DNA of 64,000 nt from Winogradskyella wichelsiae (GCF_013403925.1 NZ_JABFDJ010000003.1:186001-250000); one strand, 5' to 3'. Shown: positions 44,902 through 54,923, numbered from the stretch's first letter. Notes: generated from the sequence alone by a model not told the origin. A program made the numbers and translations.

Positions 44902-44906
44902 TTTAT

Positions 44907-45950
44907 TTACAATCCTTTTAATATTTGAATTAACGTCTCATTCTCTTCTTTTGTACCTACTGAAAATCGTAAACAATTTTCGCACAAAGGTTGATTAGTT
45001 CTATTACGAACTACAATTCCTTTTTCTACCAACTGTTGATAGCGTTTATTAGCATCATCTACTTTTGCTAATATAAAGTTGGCATCAGAAGGATAAACTT
45101 CCGTTACAAAATCGATAGTTTTTAAGGCTTCATTTAATATCCCTCTTTCTAGAATAATGCTTTTTACTTCATTATCTACAACTAATGTCGTATTTAAACG
45201 CTCTAAGGCTTTAATTTGCGTGAGTTGATTGATATTGTAAGGGGGTTTGATTTTATTTAAAACCGCGATAATTTCTTGAGAAGCATAGCAAATCCCTAAA
45301 CGAATCCCTGCTAAACCATAAGCTTTAGATAAGGTTTGTGTAATTATTAAATTAGGAAACTCTTCTAGTCGACTTAACCAACTTTCTTCTGCTGAAAAAT
45401 CAATATAGGCTTCATCAATAATCACAAGACCTTCAAAATTACGAATTAATTCTTCAATCTTTTTCGCATCAAATCTATTGGCCGTAGGATTGTTTGGTGA
45501 ACATAAAAAAAAGAGTTTTGTATGCGTTTGTACTGCTCTCGATATTTCATCCATGTTAGGTTGAAAATCTTTCTGCAATTCAACTTCTATATTTTCAACC
45601 GCATTTAGATTCGCTAAAACATCGTACATACCATAAGTTGGTGGCAATGTGATAATTTTATCGTGATTAGGCTCACAAAAAGCTCTAAAAATCAAATCTA
45701 AAACTTCGTCACTCCCATTTCCTAACAAAATTTTGTTTATTGGGATACGTTTCAATTCAGATAAACGCTCTTTAACATTGGTTTGTTGAGGATCTGGATA
45801 CCGATTCACATCCGTATTAAAAGGGTTTTCATTGGCATCAATAAAAACCATACCGTCAGTAATATCCTTATATTCATCTCTTGCTGAAGAATAAGGCTTG
45901 ATGGATTTAATGTTATCTCTGATGAGATTATTTAAGTTGAAATTTTTCAT
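44907..45950 (-). CDS. hisC: Histidinol-phosphate aminotransferase
   Basis: A 347-residue fold-type I PLP enzyme: FIDANENPFNTDVNRYPDP, LGNGSDEVLDL, FLCSPNNPTANRF, IIDEAYIDF and QTLSKAYGLAGIRLG, where the Lys forms the Schiff base. It transaminates imidazole acetol phosphate. ATG 45950 (MKNFNLNNL) is preferred; seven further codons to ATG 45971 have no conserved features. A repeat lies in the short gap to hisD. Confidence 0.97.
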   Translation of the reverse strand: MKNFNLNNLIRDNIKSIKPYSSARDEYKDITDGMVFIDANENPFNTDVNRYPDPQQTNVKERLSELKRIPINKILLGNGSDEVLDLIFRAFCEPNHDKIITLPPTYGMYDVLANLNAVENIEVELQKDFQPNMDEISRAVQTHTKLFFLCSPNNPTANRFDAKKIEELIRNFEGLVIIDEAYIDFSAEESWLSRLEEFPNLIITQTLSKAYGLAGIRLGICYASQEIIAVLNKIKPPYNINQLTQIKALERLNTTLVVDNEVKSIILERGILNEALKTIDFVTEVYPSDANFILAKVDDANKRYQQLVEKGIVVRNRTNQPLCENCLRFSVGTKEENETLIQILKGL

Positions 45951-45957
45951 TTTAATT

Positions 45958-46003
45958 ACTTCTCGATACAATTTCTCCTACCTCGAAATCACTCGAAGTG
46001 ACG
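45958..46003. repeat. Interspersed repeat (TTCTCGATACA...CACTCGAAGTGACG)
   Basis: A copy of the element at 42011-42056 between hisD and hisC; it starts before the chosen hisC start and so supports the shorter HisC reading. Confidence 0.65.
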
Positions 46004-46008
46004 TTAAA

Positions 46009-47295
46009 TTATTTTTTTAATTCCTTTAATCTTAAAGTTACCGCATTTTTATGGGCTTGTAAACCTTCAGCTTCAGCCATTAACTCTATCGCATGTCCGA
46101 TATTTTGAATCCCTTCTTTAGAAATTTTTTGAAACGTCATGCTTTTTTGAAAACTATCTAAGTTAACTCCAGAATACGCTTTAGAAAATCCGTTTGTTGG
46201 CAATGTATGGTTTGTACCAGAAGCATAATCACCTGCACTTTCTGGTGTAAAGTCTCCAATAAAAATAGATCCTGCATTGCTTATATTATCTACAAAAAAA
46301 TCATTATCTGTTGTAGTTACAATGAAGTGTTCCGGACCATATTCGTTAATTAAGTCAATCGCTGTAGCATTAGAATTGACAACTATAGATTTAGAATTGG
46401 CTATCGCTTTTTCGGCCATCGTTTTTCTTGGTAAAACAGCGAGTTGATTTTTAACTTCAACCAAAACCTGATCTGCAAAAGCTTTAGATGTTGAAACTAA
46501 AATAACCTGACTATCACTACCGTGTTCTGCCTGGCTTAATAAATCTGAAGCCACAAAAGCAGCATTTGCAGAATCATCTGCCATTACCAACAACTCACTT
46601 GGACCTGCTGGCATATCAATTGCTACGCCATATTTAGTGGCTAATTGCTTGGCAACGGTTACAAACTGATTTCCTGGACCAAATATTTTGTATACCTGAG
46701 GAATTGTATCGGTTCCGAAAGTTAATCCTGCAATAGCTTGGATACCACCTACTTTTACAATTTTAGTGACACCACAAAGGTTTGCAGCATATAAAATCTC
46801 ATTAGCAATTTTTCCTTCTTTATTAGGTGGTGAGCACAAGACAATTTCTTTGCATCCTGCTATTTGAGCAGGAACAGCCAACATTAATACTGTTGAAAAT
46901 AAAGGTGCTGTACCACCAGGAATATAAAGTCCGACTTTCTGAATTGGTCTTTTTTCTTGCCAGCATTCTACACCAGACATTGTTTCTACAAAAACTTTAT
47001 CTGTTTTTTGAGCTTTATGAAAAGTTTCAATATTTGATTTTGCTAAAGCAATTGCTGATTTTAAAGCTTCAGAAACATTTGCAACAGCTGTTTCAATTTC
47101 TAATTCAGAAACAATAGTGTCTTCTAATGTTACACCATCAAATTTTGATGTGTACTTTTCTATAGCTTTGTCTCCATTTTTAGAAACATCGTTAAAAACC
47201 TCATTCACAACAGCTTCAATATCTGCAACCGTTTGTGTTGGTCTTTTTAATATTTCGGACCAATCTGATTGATCTGGATTTGTATATAATTTCAT
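46009..47295 (-). CDS. hisD: Histidinol dehydrogenase
   Basis: A 428-residue enzyme with the usual HisD landmarks: VGLYIPGGTAPLFSTVLML, DMPAGPSELLVMADDSA, SQAEHGSDSQVIL, YGPEHFIV and SAGDYASGTNHTLPT, holding zinc ligands and catalytic His. It makes the last two NAD-dependent oxidations to histidine. It lies 16 bases after hisG. Confidence 0.98.
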   Translation of the reverse strand: MKLYTNPDQSDWSEILKRPTQTVADIEAVVNEVFNDVSKNGDKAIEKYTSKFDGVTLEDTIVSELEIETAVANVSEALKSAIALAKSNIETFHKAQKTDKVFVETMSGVECWQEKRPIQKVGLYIPGGTAPLFSTVLMLAVPAQIAGCKEIVLCSPPNKEGKIANEILYAANLCGVTKIVKVGGIQAIAGLTFGTDTIPQVYKIFGPGNQFVTVAKQLATKYGVAIDMPAGPSELLVMADDSANAAFVASDLLSQAEHGSDSQVILVSTSKAFADQVLVEVKNQLAVLPRKTMAEKAIANSKSIVVNSNATAIDLINEYGPEHFIVTTTDNDFFVDNISNAGSIFIGDFTPESAGDYASGTNHTLPTNGFSKAYSGVNLDSFQKSMTFQKISKEGIQNIGHAIELMAEAEGLQAHKNAVTLRLKELKK

Positions 47296-47311
47296 AACCT
47301 AACTAAAATTA

Positions 47312-48169
47312 TTAAAGTACCATATTTTCAATTGGGCAAACTAAAATACCTTCTGCACCATTCGCTTTCAATTCGTCAATAATATTCCAAAAATCATTTT
47401 TGTCTATTACTGAGTGCATAGAACTCCAACCCTCTCTTGCCAATGGCAAAATAGACGGACTGTTCATTCCTGGAAGGATTCTTATAATTTCATCGAGCTT
47501 ATCGTTTGGCGCATTTAGCAGAATATATTTGCTTTCTCTTCCTTTTAAAACTGATTTTAATCGGAATTGAAGTTTATCGATCAAGGCTTGATTTTCATCA
47601 GAAATCATAGGTGACGTTGCCAAAACAGCTTCAGATTTCAAAAGGACTTCAATTTCTTTTAAGCCATTTTTGAAAAGGGTACTTCCACTCGATACAATAT
47701 CACAGATACCGTCTGCAAGCCCAATATTTGGTGCAATTTCAACAGAACCATTAATAATGTGCAAATTAGCTTTTACACCTTCTTTTTCTAAAAATTGATT
47801 TACCGTATTAGGATAAGAAGTAGCAATACGCTTCCCGTCTAAATCTTTTAAGCTTTTTGCTTTTGATGATTTTGGGACAGCAATAGACACTTTACATTTT
47901 GAAAACCCTAAACGTTCTACAATTTTAAGATCGTTTCCTTTCTCTATTAATACATTTTCTCCAATAATAGCTGCGTCTACAACGCCATCTCTAAGATATT
48001 GTGGAATATCCCCATTTCTTAAATAAAATACTTCTAAGGGGAAGTTACGTGCTGAAGCTTTAAGCTGATCTTTTCCATTATCGACAGAAATACCAATCTC
48101 TTTTAAAATTTTCATTGAGTCTTCGTTAAGACGACCTGATTTTTGAACTGCAATTTTTAATTTACTCAT
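47312..48169 (-). CDS. hisG: ATP phosphoribosyltransferase, long form
   Basis: A 285-residue long-form HisG with a C-terminal ACT-like regulatory domain (about 215-285, ending ANGAEGILVCPIENMVL) that binds histidine for feedback inhibition. Catalytic half: IAVQKSGRLNEDS, DAAIIGENVLIEKG, IATSYPNTVNQFLEK and DIVSSGSTLFKNGL (PRPP loop). It is the first structural gene of the operon, 110 bases after the leader peptide and behind an attenuator hairpin. Confidence 0.98.
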   Translation of the reverse strand: MSKLKIAVQKSGRLNEDSMKILKEIGISVDNGKDQLKASARNFPLEVFYLRNGDIPQYLRDGVVDAAIIGENVLIEKGNDLKIVERLGFSKCKVSIAVPKSSKAKSLKDLDGKRIATSYPNTVNQFLEKEGVKANLHIINGSVEIAPNIGLADGICDIVSSGSTLFKNGLKEIEVLLKSEAVLATSPMISDENQALIDKLQFRLKSVLKGRESKYILLNAPNDKLDEIIRILPGMNSPSILPLAREGWSSMHSVIDKNDFWNIIDELKANGAEGILVCPIENMVL

Positions 48170-48217
48170 TTTTAGTTTTGGTTATGTCTAAGATTTCAGC
48201 TAGAATTTAAAAAACAA

Positions 48218-48247
48218 AAAACCCATCTGATTTCTCAAACGGGTTTT
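48218..48247 (-). terminator. Attenuator terminator of the his operon
   Basis: On the minus strand AAAACCCGTTTGA and TCAGATGGGTTTT pair (with G-U wobbles) around a GAAA loop, followed by TTGTTTTTT. It sits between the histidine-rich leader peptide and hisG, where it can end transcription when histidyl-tRNA is abundant. Confidence 0.85.
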
Positions 48248-48278
48248 AATATATATCTTGATTTTATTCAATACAAAT

Positions 48279-48332
48279 TCACCTCGCCTGATTGCTAGTA
48301 TGAAAATGATGATGAAATTGAATAAGTGTCAT
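48279..48332 (-). CDS. hisL: his operon leader peptide
   Basis: A 17-residue peptide MTLIQFHHHFHTSNQAR with four His codons in five positions, ending 32 bases before the attenuator hairpin. This is the hallmark of ribosome-mediated attenuation: stalling at the His codons under low charged tRNA-His would favour an antiterminator fold. The pairing of an antiterminator strand has not been computed. The name follows the role, not sequence identity with enteric HisL. Confidence 0.82.
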   Translation of the reverse strand: MTLIQFHHHFHTSNQAR

Positions 48333-48439
48333 GTGTTCTAATTTATGAATACAAATATCTTTAAATAAAATTTAGTAAACCTAATTTTTCACGATTAAAA
48401 TATAAGTTTTAGCAAAAATTTAATATTTGTGGATATTAA

Positions 48440-49255
48440 TTATTGATTTCCTAAGATAATCGGTAAGCCACTTTCACCTGAACCAATAATAATTGTTTTA
48501 CTATTTGGTGATTCTGAAAGCTTTACTGTTGCCTCAATACCTTTATCTTGAAGAATTTTATCTGTCAGTGAAGCACTTAATATACGGTTAGCATCTGCTT
48601 TACCTTGTGCATCAATAATTACTTTTTCTGCTTCTTTCGCTGCAGTAACCAATCTAAATTCGTATTCTAAAGATTCTTGCTCTTGTTTTAACTTTCTTTC
48701 AATAGCTTGTTTGATAGTAGGTGGTAAAGTCACATCTCTAATTAAAATATCATTTAACTGAATGTACTGAGGTTCTACAATTTTCTTTGTCTCTTCGAAA
48801 ATTTCTTCTTGAATAGCATCTCTTTTACTAGAATACAATTGCTCTGGTGTGTAACGACCAACAACACTTCTTGCTGCACTTCTAATTGCCGGTTGAAGTA
48901 CACGGCTTAAATAATCCTCTCCTTTTTCGTTATGTAATCTCGCTAAGCTCTTAAGATCAGGCTGATATAATATTGAGGCGTCTAATTTAATATCTAAACC
49001 ATTAGAAGATAAAACTGCCATTTTCTCTGGAACTTCTTGCTGACGCGTTTCATATTCAATCACACGATTCCATGGTGCAATAACATGAAAACCTGGCCCT
49101 AATGGAACTTGATCTGGATCTACACCACCACCTAGAGTTTCATATAAAACACCAGCATGACCAGAATCTAAAGTTACAGCTGATTTTGCTAAAACGATGA
49201 TTAAAAGTACAACTCCTATTAAAATAGGCAATCCAATTTTTGGTAATTTCTCCAT
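48440..49255 (-). CDS. Prohibitin-family (SPFH/band 7) membrane protein
   Basis: A 271-residue protein with one N-terminal membrane helix (about 9-27) and an SPFH/prohibitin domain: SGHAGVLYETLGG, GPGFHVIAPWNRVIEYETRQQ, then a coiled-coil REVTLPPTIKQAIERKLKQEQ-like segment and a C-terminal KADANRILSASL block. It forms ring-like membrane scaffolds that may regulate proteases such as FtsH. It follows the VWA-like gene with a 10-base gap. Confidence 0.93.
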   Translation of the reverse strand: MEKLPKIGLPILIGVVLLIIVLAKSAVTLDSGHAGVLYETLGGGVDPDQVPLGPGFHVIAPWNRVIEYETRQQEVPEKMAVLSSNGLDIKLDASILYQPDLKSLARLHNEKGEDYLSRVLQPAIRSAARSVVGRYTPEQLYSSKRDAIQEEIFEETKKIVEPQYIQLNDILIRDVTLPPTIKQAIERKLKQEQESLEYEFRLVTAAKEAEKVIIDAQGKADANRILSASLTDKILQDKGIEATVKLSESPNSKTIIIGSGESGLPIILGNQ

Positions 49256-49265
49256 TCTTATATTT

Positions 49266-51299
49266 TTAAATTAATCCGTTATATTTTCTAATAAACCACT
49301 CTATAAATAAGCTCAATACTATTAATAGGAGTAGATATTTCCACGCTATCAAAGGTACGATATTTTTAGTGCTTTTCTGAATGGTTTTATAACGATTATC
49401 TTGTAATAATTGATCGATTAATAAGCTTGCTTGAGATGAGAAAAATGCTTCACCGTTACTATTTTTAGCAAGTGCTGTTAACTTTAATATGTCTGCATTT
49501 AAAAACTGTTGCTCTACGTTATATTCTAGAATTTTAAAACTTCCTGACGCCGAAATGGACTCTGAATTATGCTTTACAGTAAAATTGTATTCCCCTGCTT
49601 CTATTCCACTTAAGTCTACTGTATAATTTCCATTATTAAGCAATAAAGGAATTTCTTTTGTATTCTTATTTTCTGTGTTTTTTAAAACAATGCTTAATGA
49701 TGCTGAATTATCGAATTCAAAGTTTTTATTGAAATATTGAGCTGTAATGATTACATCATCATTACCGTTATAAAAAGATTTATAATCGATGTTTAGACGC
49801 TTACGTTTTTTATTTGAACTTAAATATTGAACTAACTTACTAATAAATTCATCGAACGTATTAAAAGCATTGGTATTTAAAAAAGATTGTGCTCTCCATC
49901 TCCAAATACCTTCACCATTTAAGATAGCGTGCTTTGTGTTATTGATTTCAAAAGTTGAAAGTAAAATATCTTTTGTTTCAATGCCATTAACACTCTTATA
50001 TAACAAAGCTTCAAAAGGCACTGACATTTTAAAAGAACCGAACTCTGATGTTAAGGGAGGAAAGTTATTAAAATCAATATTATCAATTATAAAAGTACCA
50101 TAATTTCTATTTAAACTTGGCTGAAAATCTTCGGTCTGATTGGTTACGGTTTGCTTAAAATAATCCTGACTATTATTCAACATACTCCAATCTGTTGTTT
50201 CGCCTGAAATAACAAATGTGTTGCTATTTAATTCTTTAATCTCTTTGAGTAACTCATTAAAACTGTTATCTGGCTGATAGAGTATAAATAATTGAAAATC
50301 ATTTATCTTAGAAAGTACATCTTTTGGTTTTAGTATAGAAACACTTCTTTGCTCATTATTTTCAATCGCTTTTTTAAGCGCCCCTAAATCGGGATGCATT
50401 CGGTCGTAAACTAAAGCGATATTTGTTTTTTGGTCAATAACTTCAACTCCAAAATTCTTAAAATTATTGACTGTGTTTTTTTCACTATTTAATGCCACTA
50501 ACTCAACTCTGTAGGTTTTTACCCCAACACTATTTGCTAATAATGACGTTGAAATTATTTCTGAAGATTTTGTCGCGTCAAATTGTAAGGCTTTTCTGTA
50601 TACGACATGATTCCCTGACCAAATTTTTAGTTCTGTATTTATAGAAGTATTCCCTGTGTAGTTCGCAATAATTTCAACTGGAAATTGATTCTTTAAATAG
50701 ACATAACGGTTTACATTAAGTTGCTTTATACTTAAATCTGAATATACGGTAGAATCTCCTAAAATTATTGGATAAATTGGTTGCTTTACGCTTTTAGAAA
50801 TATAACTATAGTCCGTACCATACGTTTGATTTCCATCTGTAAGCACTAAAATTGGTGCTGTTTGATTATTATAAACTTCACCAAATTGTTTTAAAGCTAA
50901 TGACAAATTAGATTGACGCTTATTAAAATTTAAGCTATCTAAAGTCTTTACAGTCTTACCAAAGGCATAAGATTCAATATTGAAACGTTCATTTAATTCT
51001 GAATTGTTTTTCAATGTATTAAAAATCTCTAAAGCCTTATCATTTTGCTTTAAATAAGCAATGGATTCAGAATTATCTACAGCTAAAACCAAAGTTGGTT
51101 TTTCATCAAAATAGGTGAAAGATTCAAATTTAGGATTGATAAGTAATAACAAAATCCCGAAAATTGAAAGTGTTCGTAATCCAGTAAGTAGATATTTTAA
51201 ATGAGACTTTAATTTCGATTTATATAAATACTGAAACAGCGCTAATATTAGCGCTGTTATTGCTGCAATTGTTATATATAATAGAGTTTCAGAACTCAT
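49266..51299 (-). CDS. VWA-like membrane protein
   Basis: A 677-residue protein with two N-terminal helices (about 7-25, 40-58), a von Willebrand A-like domain beginning LVLAVDNSESIAYL with a MIDAS-type DxSxS, and a C-terminal helix (about 655-670). The long middle part is beta-rich and periplasmic. In Bacteroidota such proteins occur with Bat-like operons, but MoxR is absent here. It lies 10 bases before the prohibitin gene; a functional pairing is inferred. Confidence 0.85.
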   Translation of the reverse strand: MSSETLLYITIAAITALILALFQYLYKSKLKSHLKYLLTGLRTLSIFGILLLLINPKFESFTYFDEKPTLVLAVDNSESIAYLKQNDKALEIFNTLKNNSELNERFNIESYAFGKTVKTLDSLNFNKRQSNLSLALKQFGEVYNNQTAPILVLTDGNQTYGTDYSYISKSVKQPIYPIILGDSTVYSDLSIKQLNVNRYVYLKNQFPVEIIANYTGNTSINTELKIWSGNHVVYRKALQFDATKSSEIISTSLLANSVGVKTYRVELVALNSEKNTVNNFKNFGVEVIDQKTNIALVYDRMHPDLGALKKAIENNEQRSVSILKPKDVLSKINDFQLFILYQPDNSFNELLKEIKELNSNTFVISGETTDWSMLNNSQDYFKQTVTNQTEDFQPSLNRNYGTFIIDNIDFNNFPPLTSEFGSFKMSVPFEALLYKSVNGIETKDILLSTFEINNTKHAILNGEGIWRWRAQSFLNTNAFNTFDEFISKLVQYLSSNKKRKRLNIDYKSFYNGNDDVIITAQYFNKNFEFDNSASLSIVLKNTENKNTKEIPLLLNNGNYTVDLSGIEAGEYNFTVKHNSESISASGSFKILEYNVEQQFLNADILKLTALAKNSNGEAFFSSQASLLIDQLLQDNRYKTIQKSTKNIVPLIAWKYLLLLIVLSLFIEWFIRKYNGLI

Positions 51300-51345
51300 T
51301 AAAATTTAATTTAAATAATAGATTTTGATAATTAAGTTGATCTTA

Positions 51346-52092
51346 TTAAGTCAACATTCCACCATCTACATTAAGTGTTTGCCCTGTCACATAAGCGCTT
51401 AAATCACTTGCTAAAAACACACAAGCATTAGCAATATCTTCAGGAGTTCCTCCGCGTTTTAAAGGAATTGCATTTCTCCATCCTTTTACCGTTTCTTCAT
51501 CAAGTTTTGCTGTCATTTCTGTTTCAATAAAACCTGGAGCGATAACGTTACTTCTAATGTTACGAGATCCCAACTCTAAAGCTACAGACTTAGAAAATCC
51601 AATAATTCCGGCTTTAGAAGCTGCATAATTTGTTTGTCCTGCATTACCTTTTACACCTACAACAGAACTCATATTAATAATAGAACCTTTACGTTGCTTA
51701 AGCATTGTACGTTGTACGGCTTTGGTCATGTTAAAAACAGACTTAAGGTTCACTTCAATCACTTTATCAAAATCAGCTTCACCCATTCGCATTAACAAGT
51801 TGTCTTTTGTGATACCTGCGTTATTCACTAAAATATCAATAGCACCAAATTCTGCTAATACATCTTCAGCTAATTTTTGAGATTCATCAAAATTAGCAGC
51901 GTTACTTTGGTAACCTTTAGCTTTTACACCCAAAGTATTTAATTCTTTTTCTAGTTCATTTGCTGCTTCTACAGAAGAACTGTATGTAAATGCTACATTT
52001 GCACCATGTTGAGCAAAAACTTCAGCAATACCTTTTCCGATACCACGACTTGCTCCGGTTATTATAGCCGTTTTTCCTTCTAATAATTTCAT
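51346..52092 (-). CDS. fabG: 3-oxoacyl-ACP reductase
   Basis: A 248-residue classical SDR: TGASRGIGKGIAE NADPH-binding loop, NNAGITKDNLL, the catalytic Ser in NMSSVVG, and YAASKAGIIGF (YxxxK), ending YVTGQTLNVDGGM. It reduces 3-oxoacyl-ACP in fatty acid elongation. Length and motifs match FabG closely. It lies 46 bases before the VWA-like gene in the same direction and after the sucD terminator. Confidence 0.95.
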   Translation of the reverse strand: MKLLEGKTAIITGASRGIGKGIAEVFAQHGANVAFTYSSSVEAANELEKELNTLGVKAKGYQSNAANFDESQKLAEDVLAEFGAIDILVNNAGITKDNLLMRMGEADFDKVIEVNLKSVFNMTKAVQRTMLKQRKGSIINMSSVVGVKGNAGQTNYAASKAGIIGFSKSVALELGSRNIRSNVIAPGFIETEMTAKLDEETVKGWRNAIPLKRGGTPEDIANACVFLASDLSAYVTGQTLNVDGGMLT

Positions 52093-52159
52093 AATAAGTA
52101 AATGTTTGTTGTATAGTTATTATAATCAAATATAATAATTACAAATTGTAAGAATAAAA

Positions 52160-52187
52160 AAAACCTCACAATATTTTGTAAGGTTTT
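52160..52187 (-). terminator. Terminator of sucD
   Basis: AAAACCTTACAA and TTGTGAGGTTTT (minus strand, one wobble) with a short loop and a T-run, about 25 bases beyond the sucD stop. Confidence 0.85.
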
Positions 52188-52209
52188 TAACAGTTTTATA
52201 AGGAAAATT

Positions 52210-53082
52210 TTAGCCTAGAACTTCAGCAACTTTCTTTCCTATTTCAGCAGGAGAATCTACAACGTGGATTCCACATTCTGCCATAATTTTCTTTTTAGCT
52301 TGAGCAGTATCATCACTACCACCAACAATAGCACCAGCATGTCCCATTGTACGACCAGCAGGAGCAGTTTCACCAGCAATAAAACCAATTACAGGTTTTT
52401 TACTTCCACTTGCTTTATACCATTGAGCAGCATCTGCTTCTAATTGACCTCCAATTTCACCAATCATAACAACGGCTTCAGTTTCTGGATCATTAATTAA
52501 TAATTCTACAGCTTCTTTAGTTGTAGTTCCGATAATTGGATCACCACCAATACCAATTGCTGTAGTAATACCTAAACCTTGTTTTACAACTTGGTCAGCA
52601 GCTTCGTATGTTAAAGTCCCTGATTTTGAAACAATACCAACATTACCTTTTTTAAATACAAAACCTGGCATAATACCAACTTTAGCTTCACCAGGTGTAA
52701 TAACACCAGGACAGTTAGGACCAACTAAACGACAGTCTTTACCTTTGATATAATCTGCAGCTTTAATCATATCTGCAACAGGAATACCTTCTGTTATTGT
52801 AATAATTACTTTAATACCTGCATCAGCAGCTTCCATTATAGCATCAGCAGCAAATGCTGGTGGTACAAAAATGATAGTTGTATCTGCACCTACTTTCTCA
52901 ACAGCTTCTAAAACTGTATTAAAAACAGGCCTGTCTAAATGTGTTTGACCACCTTTACCTGGAGTTACACCTCCAACGACATTAGTACCATATTCAATCA
53001 TTTGTTCTGCGTGAAATGTTCCTTCACTACCAGTAAAACCTTGAACTATAATCTTAGAATTCTTATTAACTAAAACGCTCAT
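52210..53082 (-). CDS. sucD: Succinyl-CoA synthetase alpha subunit
   Basis: A 290-residue protein: [20 protein letters not shown] (CoA-binding Rossmann), [24 protein letters not shown] and GHAGAIVGG with the phosphorylated His. It couples succinyl-CoA cleavage to nucleotide triphosphate synthesis in the TCA cycle; the beta subunit gene sucC is elsewhere. A promoter box at 53122-53129 suggests separate transcription from the lpx genes. Confidence 0.97.
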   Translation of the reverse strand: MSVLVNKNSKIIVQGFTGSEGTFHAEQMIEYGTNVVGGVTPGKGGQTHLDRPVFNTVLEAVEKVGADTTIIFVPPAFAADAIMEAADAGIKVIITITEGIPVADMIKAADYIKGKDCRLVGPNCPGVITPGEAKVGIMPGFVFKKGNVGIVSKSGTLTYEAADQVVKQGLGITTAIGIGGDPIIGTTTKEAVELLINDPETEAVVMIGEIGGQLEADAAQWYKASGSKKPVIGFIAGETAPAGRTMGHAGAIVGGSDDTAQAKKKIMAECGIHVVDSPAEIGKKVAEVLG

Positions 53083-53121
53083 TTGCTATTGTGTATTTAA
53101 AGTTTTATAATTTTCGTTGTG

Positions 53122-53129
53122 CAAAAATA
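53122..53129 (-). promoter_or_regulatory. -7 element of the sucD promoter
   Basis: TATTTTTG on the minus strand fits TAnnTTTG, 40 bases before the sucD start. Confidence 0.5.
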
Positions 53130-53288
53130 AGAGATTTATAACGCAAAAGCGTCCTCTTTTTTATTTTTATTTTAATGTAAGATTAGATAATTCTTTAGTA
53201 AACATCACTTCTTACGTAATTGAGATCTAATTTTAAATAAATAAAACCTGTTACTTACTATTTTAGCGATTGCAACTTTCAACTAATC

Positions 53289-54224
53289 TTACAAACTATT
53301 CAATTTTTTCAGTATTTCAGGGATTTTTTTCAAATAAGCCAAATCTTTGAATGAAACTCTAGCTTCTTGAGCGGGACTTCCAAAATAAGTCTTTCCTTCT
53401 TCTGTTGAATGTCCTAAACCAGATTGGGCATATAACACAGTTCCTTTCTTAATAGTAATTCCGCTTTTAACACCAACTTGTCCCCAAATAGTTACATTAT
53501 CTTCTACAATAACACAACCTGCTATTCCTGTTTGTGAGGCTATTAAACATTTTTTACCAATTACAGTATCGTGACCAATTTGAATTTGATTATCTAATTT
53601 AGAGCCTTCACCAATAGTTGTATCTCCTGTAACACCCCTATCTATTGTACAAAGCGCACCGATATCAACATTGTTTTCTATAATAACACGACCTCCAGAT
53701 TTTAACTGATCGTAACCTTCCGGTCTATTTTTATAGTAAAAAGCACTAGCACCTAAAATAGTACCTGCATGGATGGTAACATGATCTCCAATAATAGCAT
53801 CGTCATAAATACTAACATTAGAATGAATGATACAATTTTTACCAATCCTGACATTGTGACCAACAAAACAATTGGGCTGAATTACAGTGCCTTCGCCAAT
53901 GATAGCATCAGAAGCAATAGCACTATTAGCAGACTTAAATGGTTTAAAGTGAGCTGTTATTTTATTAAAATCTCTAAATGGATCGTCTGAGATTAGAAGT
54001 GCTTTTCCCTTGGGACAATCGACTTCTTTATTAATTAAAATAATCGTTGCTGATGATTCTAAAGCTTTATCGTAATATTTAGGATGGTCTACAAAAACAA
54101 TATCCCCCGGCTCTACAACATGAATTTCGTTGATTCCGAGAATTTCAAAATCTTCAGAACCCTTAAATTCACAATCAATTAATGCAGCGATTTCTTTTAA
54201 CGTATGTGATTTTGGAAATTTCAT
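53289..54224 (-). CDS. LpxD-like N-acyltransferase paralogue
   Basis: A 311-residue left-handed beta-helix protein with the LpxD N-terminal domain ([36 protein letters not shown]) and hexapeptide repeats, including [14 protein letters not shown], where the active-site segment is IGHD and not the usual IAHN. Flavobacteria keep this gene beside efp. It probably acylates a UDP-sugar in envelope synthesis, but the altered motif means the substrate or activity may differ from LpxD proper (57345-58373). Confidence 0.88.
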   Translation of the reverse strand: MKFPKSHTLKEIAALIDCEFKGSEDFEILGINEIHVVEPGDIVFVDHPKYYDKALESSATIILINKEVDCPKGKALLISDDPFRDFNKITAHFKPFKSANSAIASDAIIGEGTVIQPNCFVGHNVRIGKNCIIHSNVSIYDDAIIGDHVTIHAGTILGASAFYYKNRPEGYDQLKSGGRVIIENNVDIGALCTIDRGVTGDTTIGEGSKLDNQIQIGHDTVIGKKCLIASQTGIAGCVIVEDNVTIWGQVGVKSGITIKKGTVLYAQSGLGHSTEEGKTYFGSPAQEARVSFKDLAYLKKIPEILKKLNSL

Positions 54225-54304
54225 ATTTCAGTATTGAATAAAATAGTATCAGTTTTTAGAAACAAGTAATTACTAAAAACTGATATATGATGACTTTTTA
54301 CCAA

Positions 54305-54871
54305 TTATTCTTTGATACGTTCTTTATAAGTACCTTTTTCAGTTTCGACTCTAATTTTATCACCTTCATTAATAAATAAAGGCACATTAACTTCTGCACC
54401 CGACTCAACCGTTGCTGGTTTAGTGGCATTAGTTGCTGTATTTCCTTTAACACCTGGTTCTGTTGCTGTTATTTCTAAAATAACAGAGGCTGGTAAATCT
54501 ACAGAAAGTGGCATATTATCTTCAGTATTGATCTGAATTGTTACAACTTCACCTTCCTTCATTAAGTCAGTTCTATCAATAGAAGATTCTAACAATCTAA
54601 TTTGCGTATAATCTGCTTCATTCATAAAATGATAAAATTCACCATCATTATATAAATATTGAAATTTATGTGTCTCTACACGAATATCTTCAATTTTATG
54701 ACCAGCAGAAAACGTATTATCTAGAACTTTACCGGTTGTAACACTTTTCATTTTTGTTCTTACAAAAGCAGGTCCTTTACCAGGCTTAACATGAAGAAAT
54801 TCTATGATTTTATAAATATCGTTGTTGTACTTTATACATAATCCGTTTCTAATATCTGATGTACTTGCCAT
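54305..54871 (-). CDS. efp: Elongation factor P
   Basis: A 188-residue three-domain EF-P: the conserved loop VKPGKGPAFVRTK places the usual modification-site Lys at 32, and the C-terminal KIRVETEKGTYKERIKE is standard. It relieves ribosome stalling at proline stretches. Modification enzymes cannot be judged from this window. The gene lies between lpxA and an LpxD-like gene, and a CAAAATTA box (54924-54931) may give it a promoter. Confidence 0.97.
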   Translation of the reverse strand: MASTSDIRNGLCIKYNNDIYKIIEFLHVKPGKGPAFVRTKMKSVTTGKVLDNTFSAGHKIEDIRVETHKFQYLYNDGEFYHFMNEADYTQIRLLESSIDRTDLMKEGEVVTIQINTEDNMPLSVDLPASVILEITATEPGVKGNTATNATKPATVESGAEVNVPLFINEGDKIRVETEKGTYKERIKE

Positions 54872-54923
54872 AAAATGTTTTAATTGTTTGTTGTTTATAA
54901 GTTGATGCTGAAAGGTTAGGTTT

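Noticed and set aside
42011-46003. A CRISPR array in the his operon gaps
   Set aside because: Repeats are few, imperfect, in both orientations and separated by whole genes, with no regular spacers.
46827-47117. 96-residue plus-strand frame within hisD
   Set aside because: Antisense shadow of hisD; Leu/Gln/Phe-rich composition typical of complementary reading.
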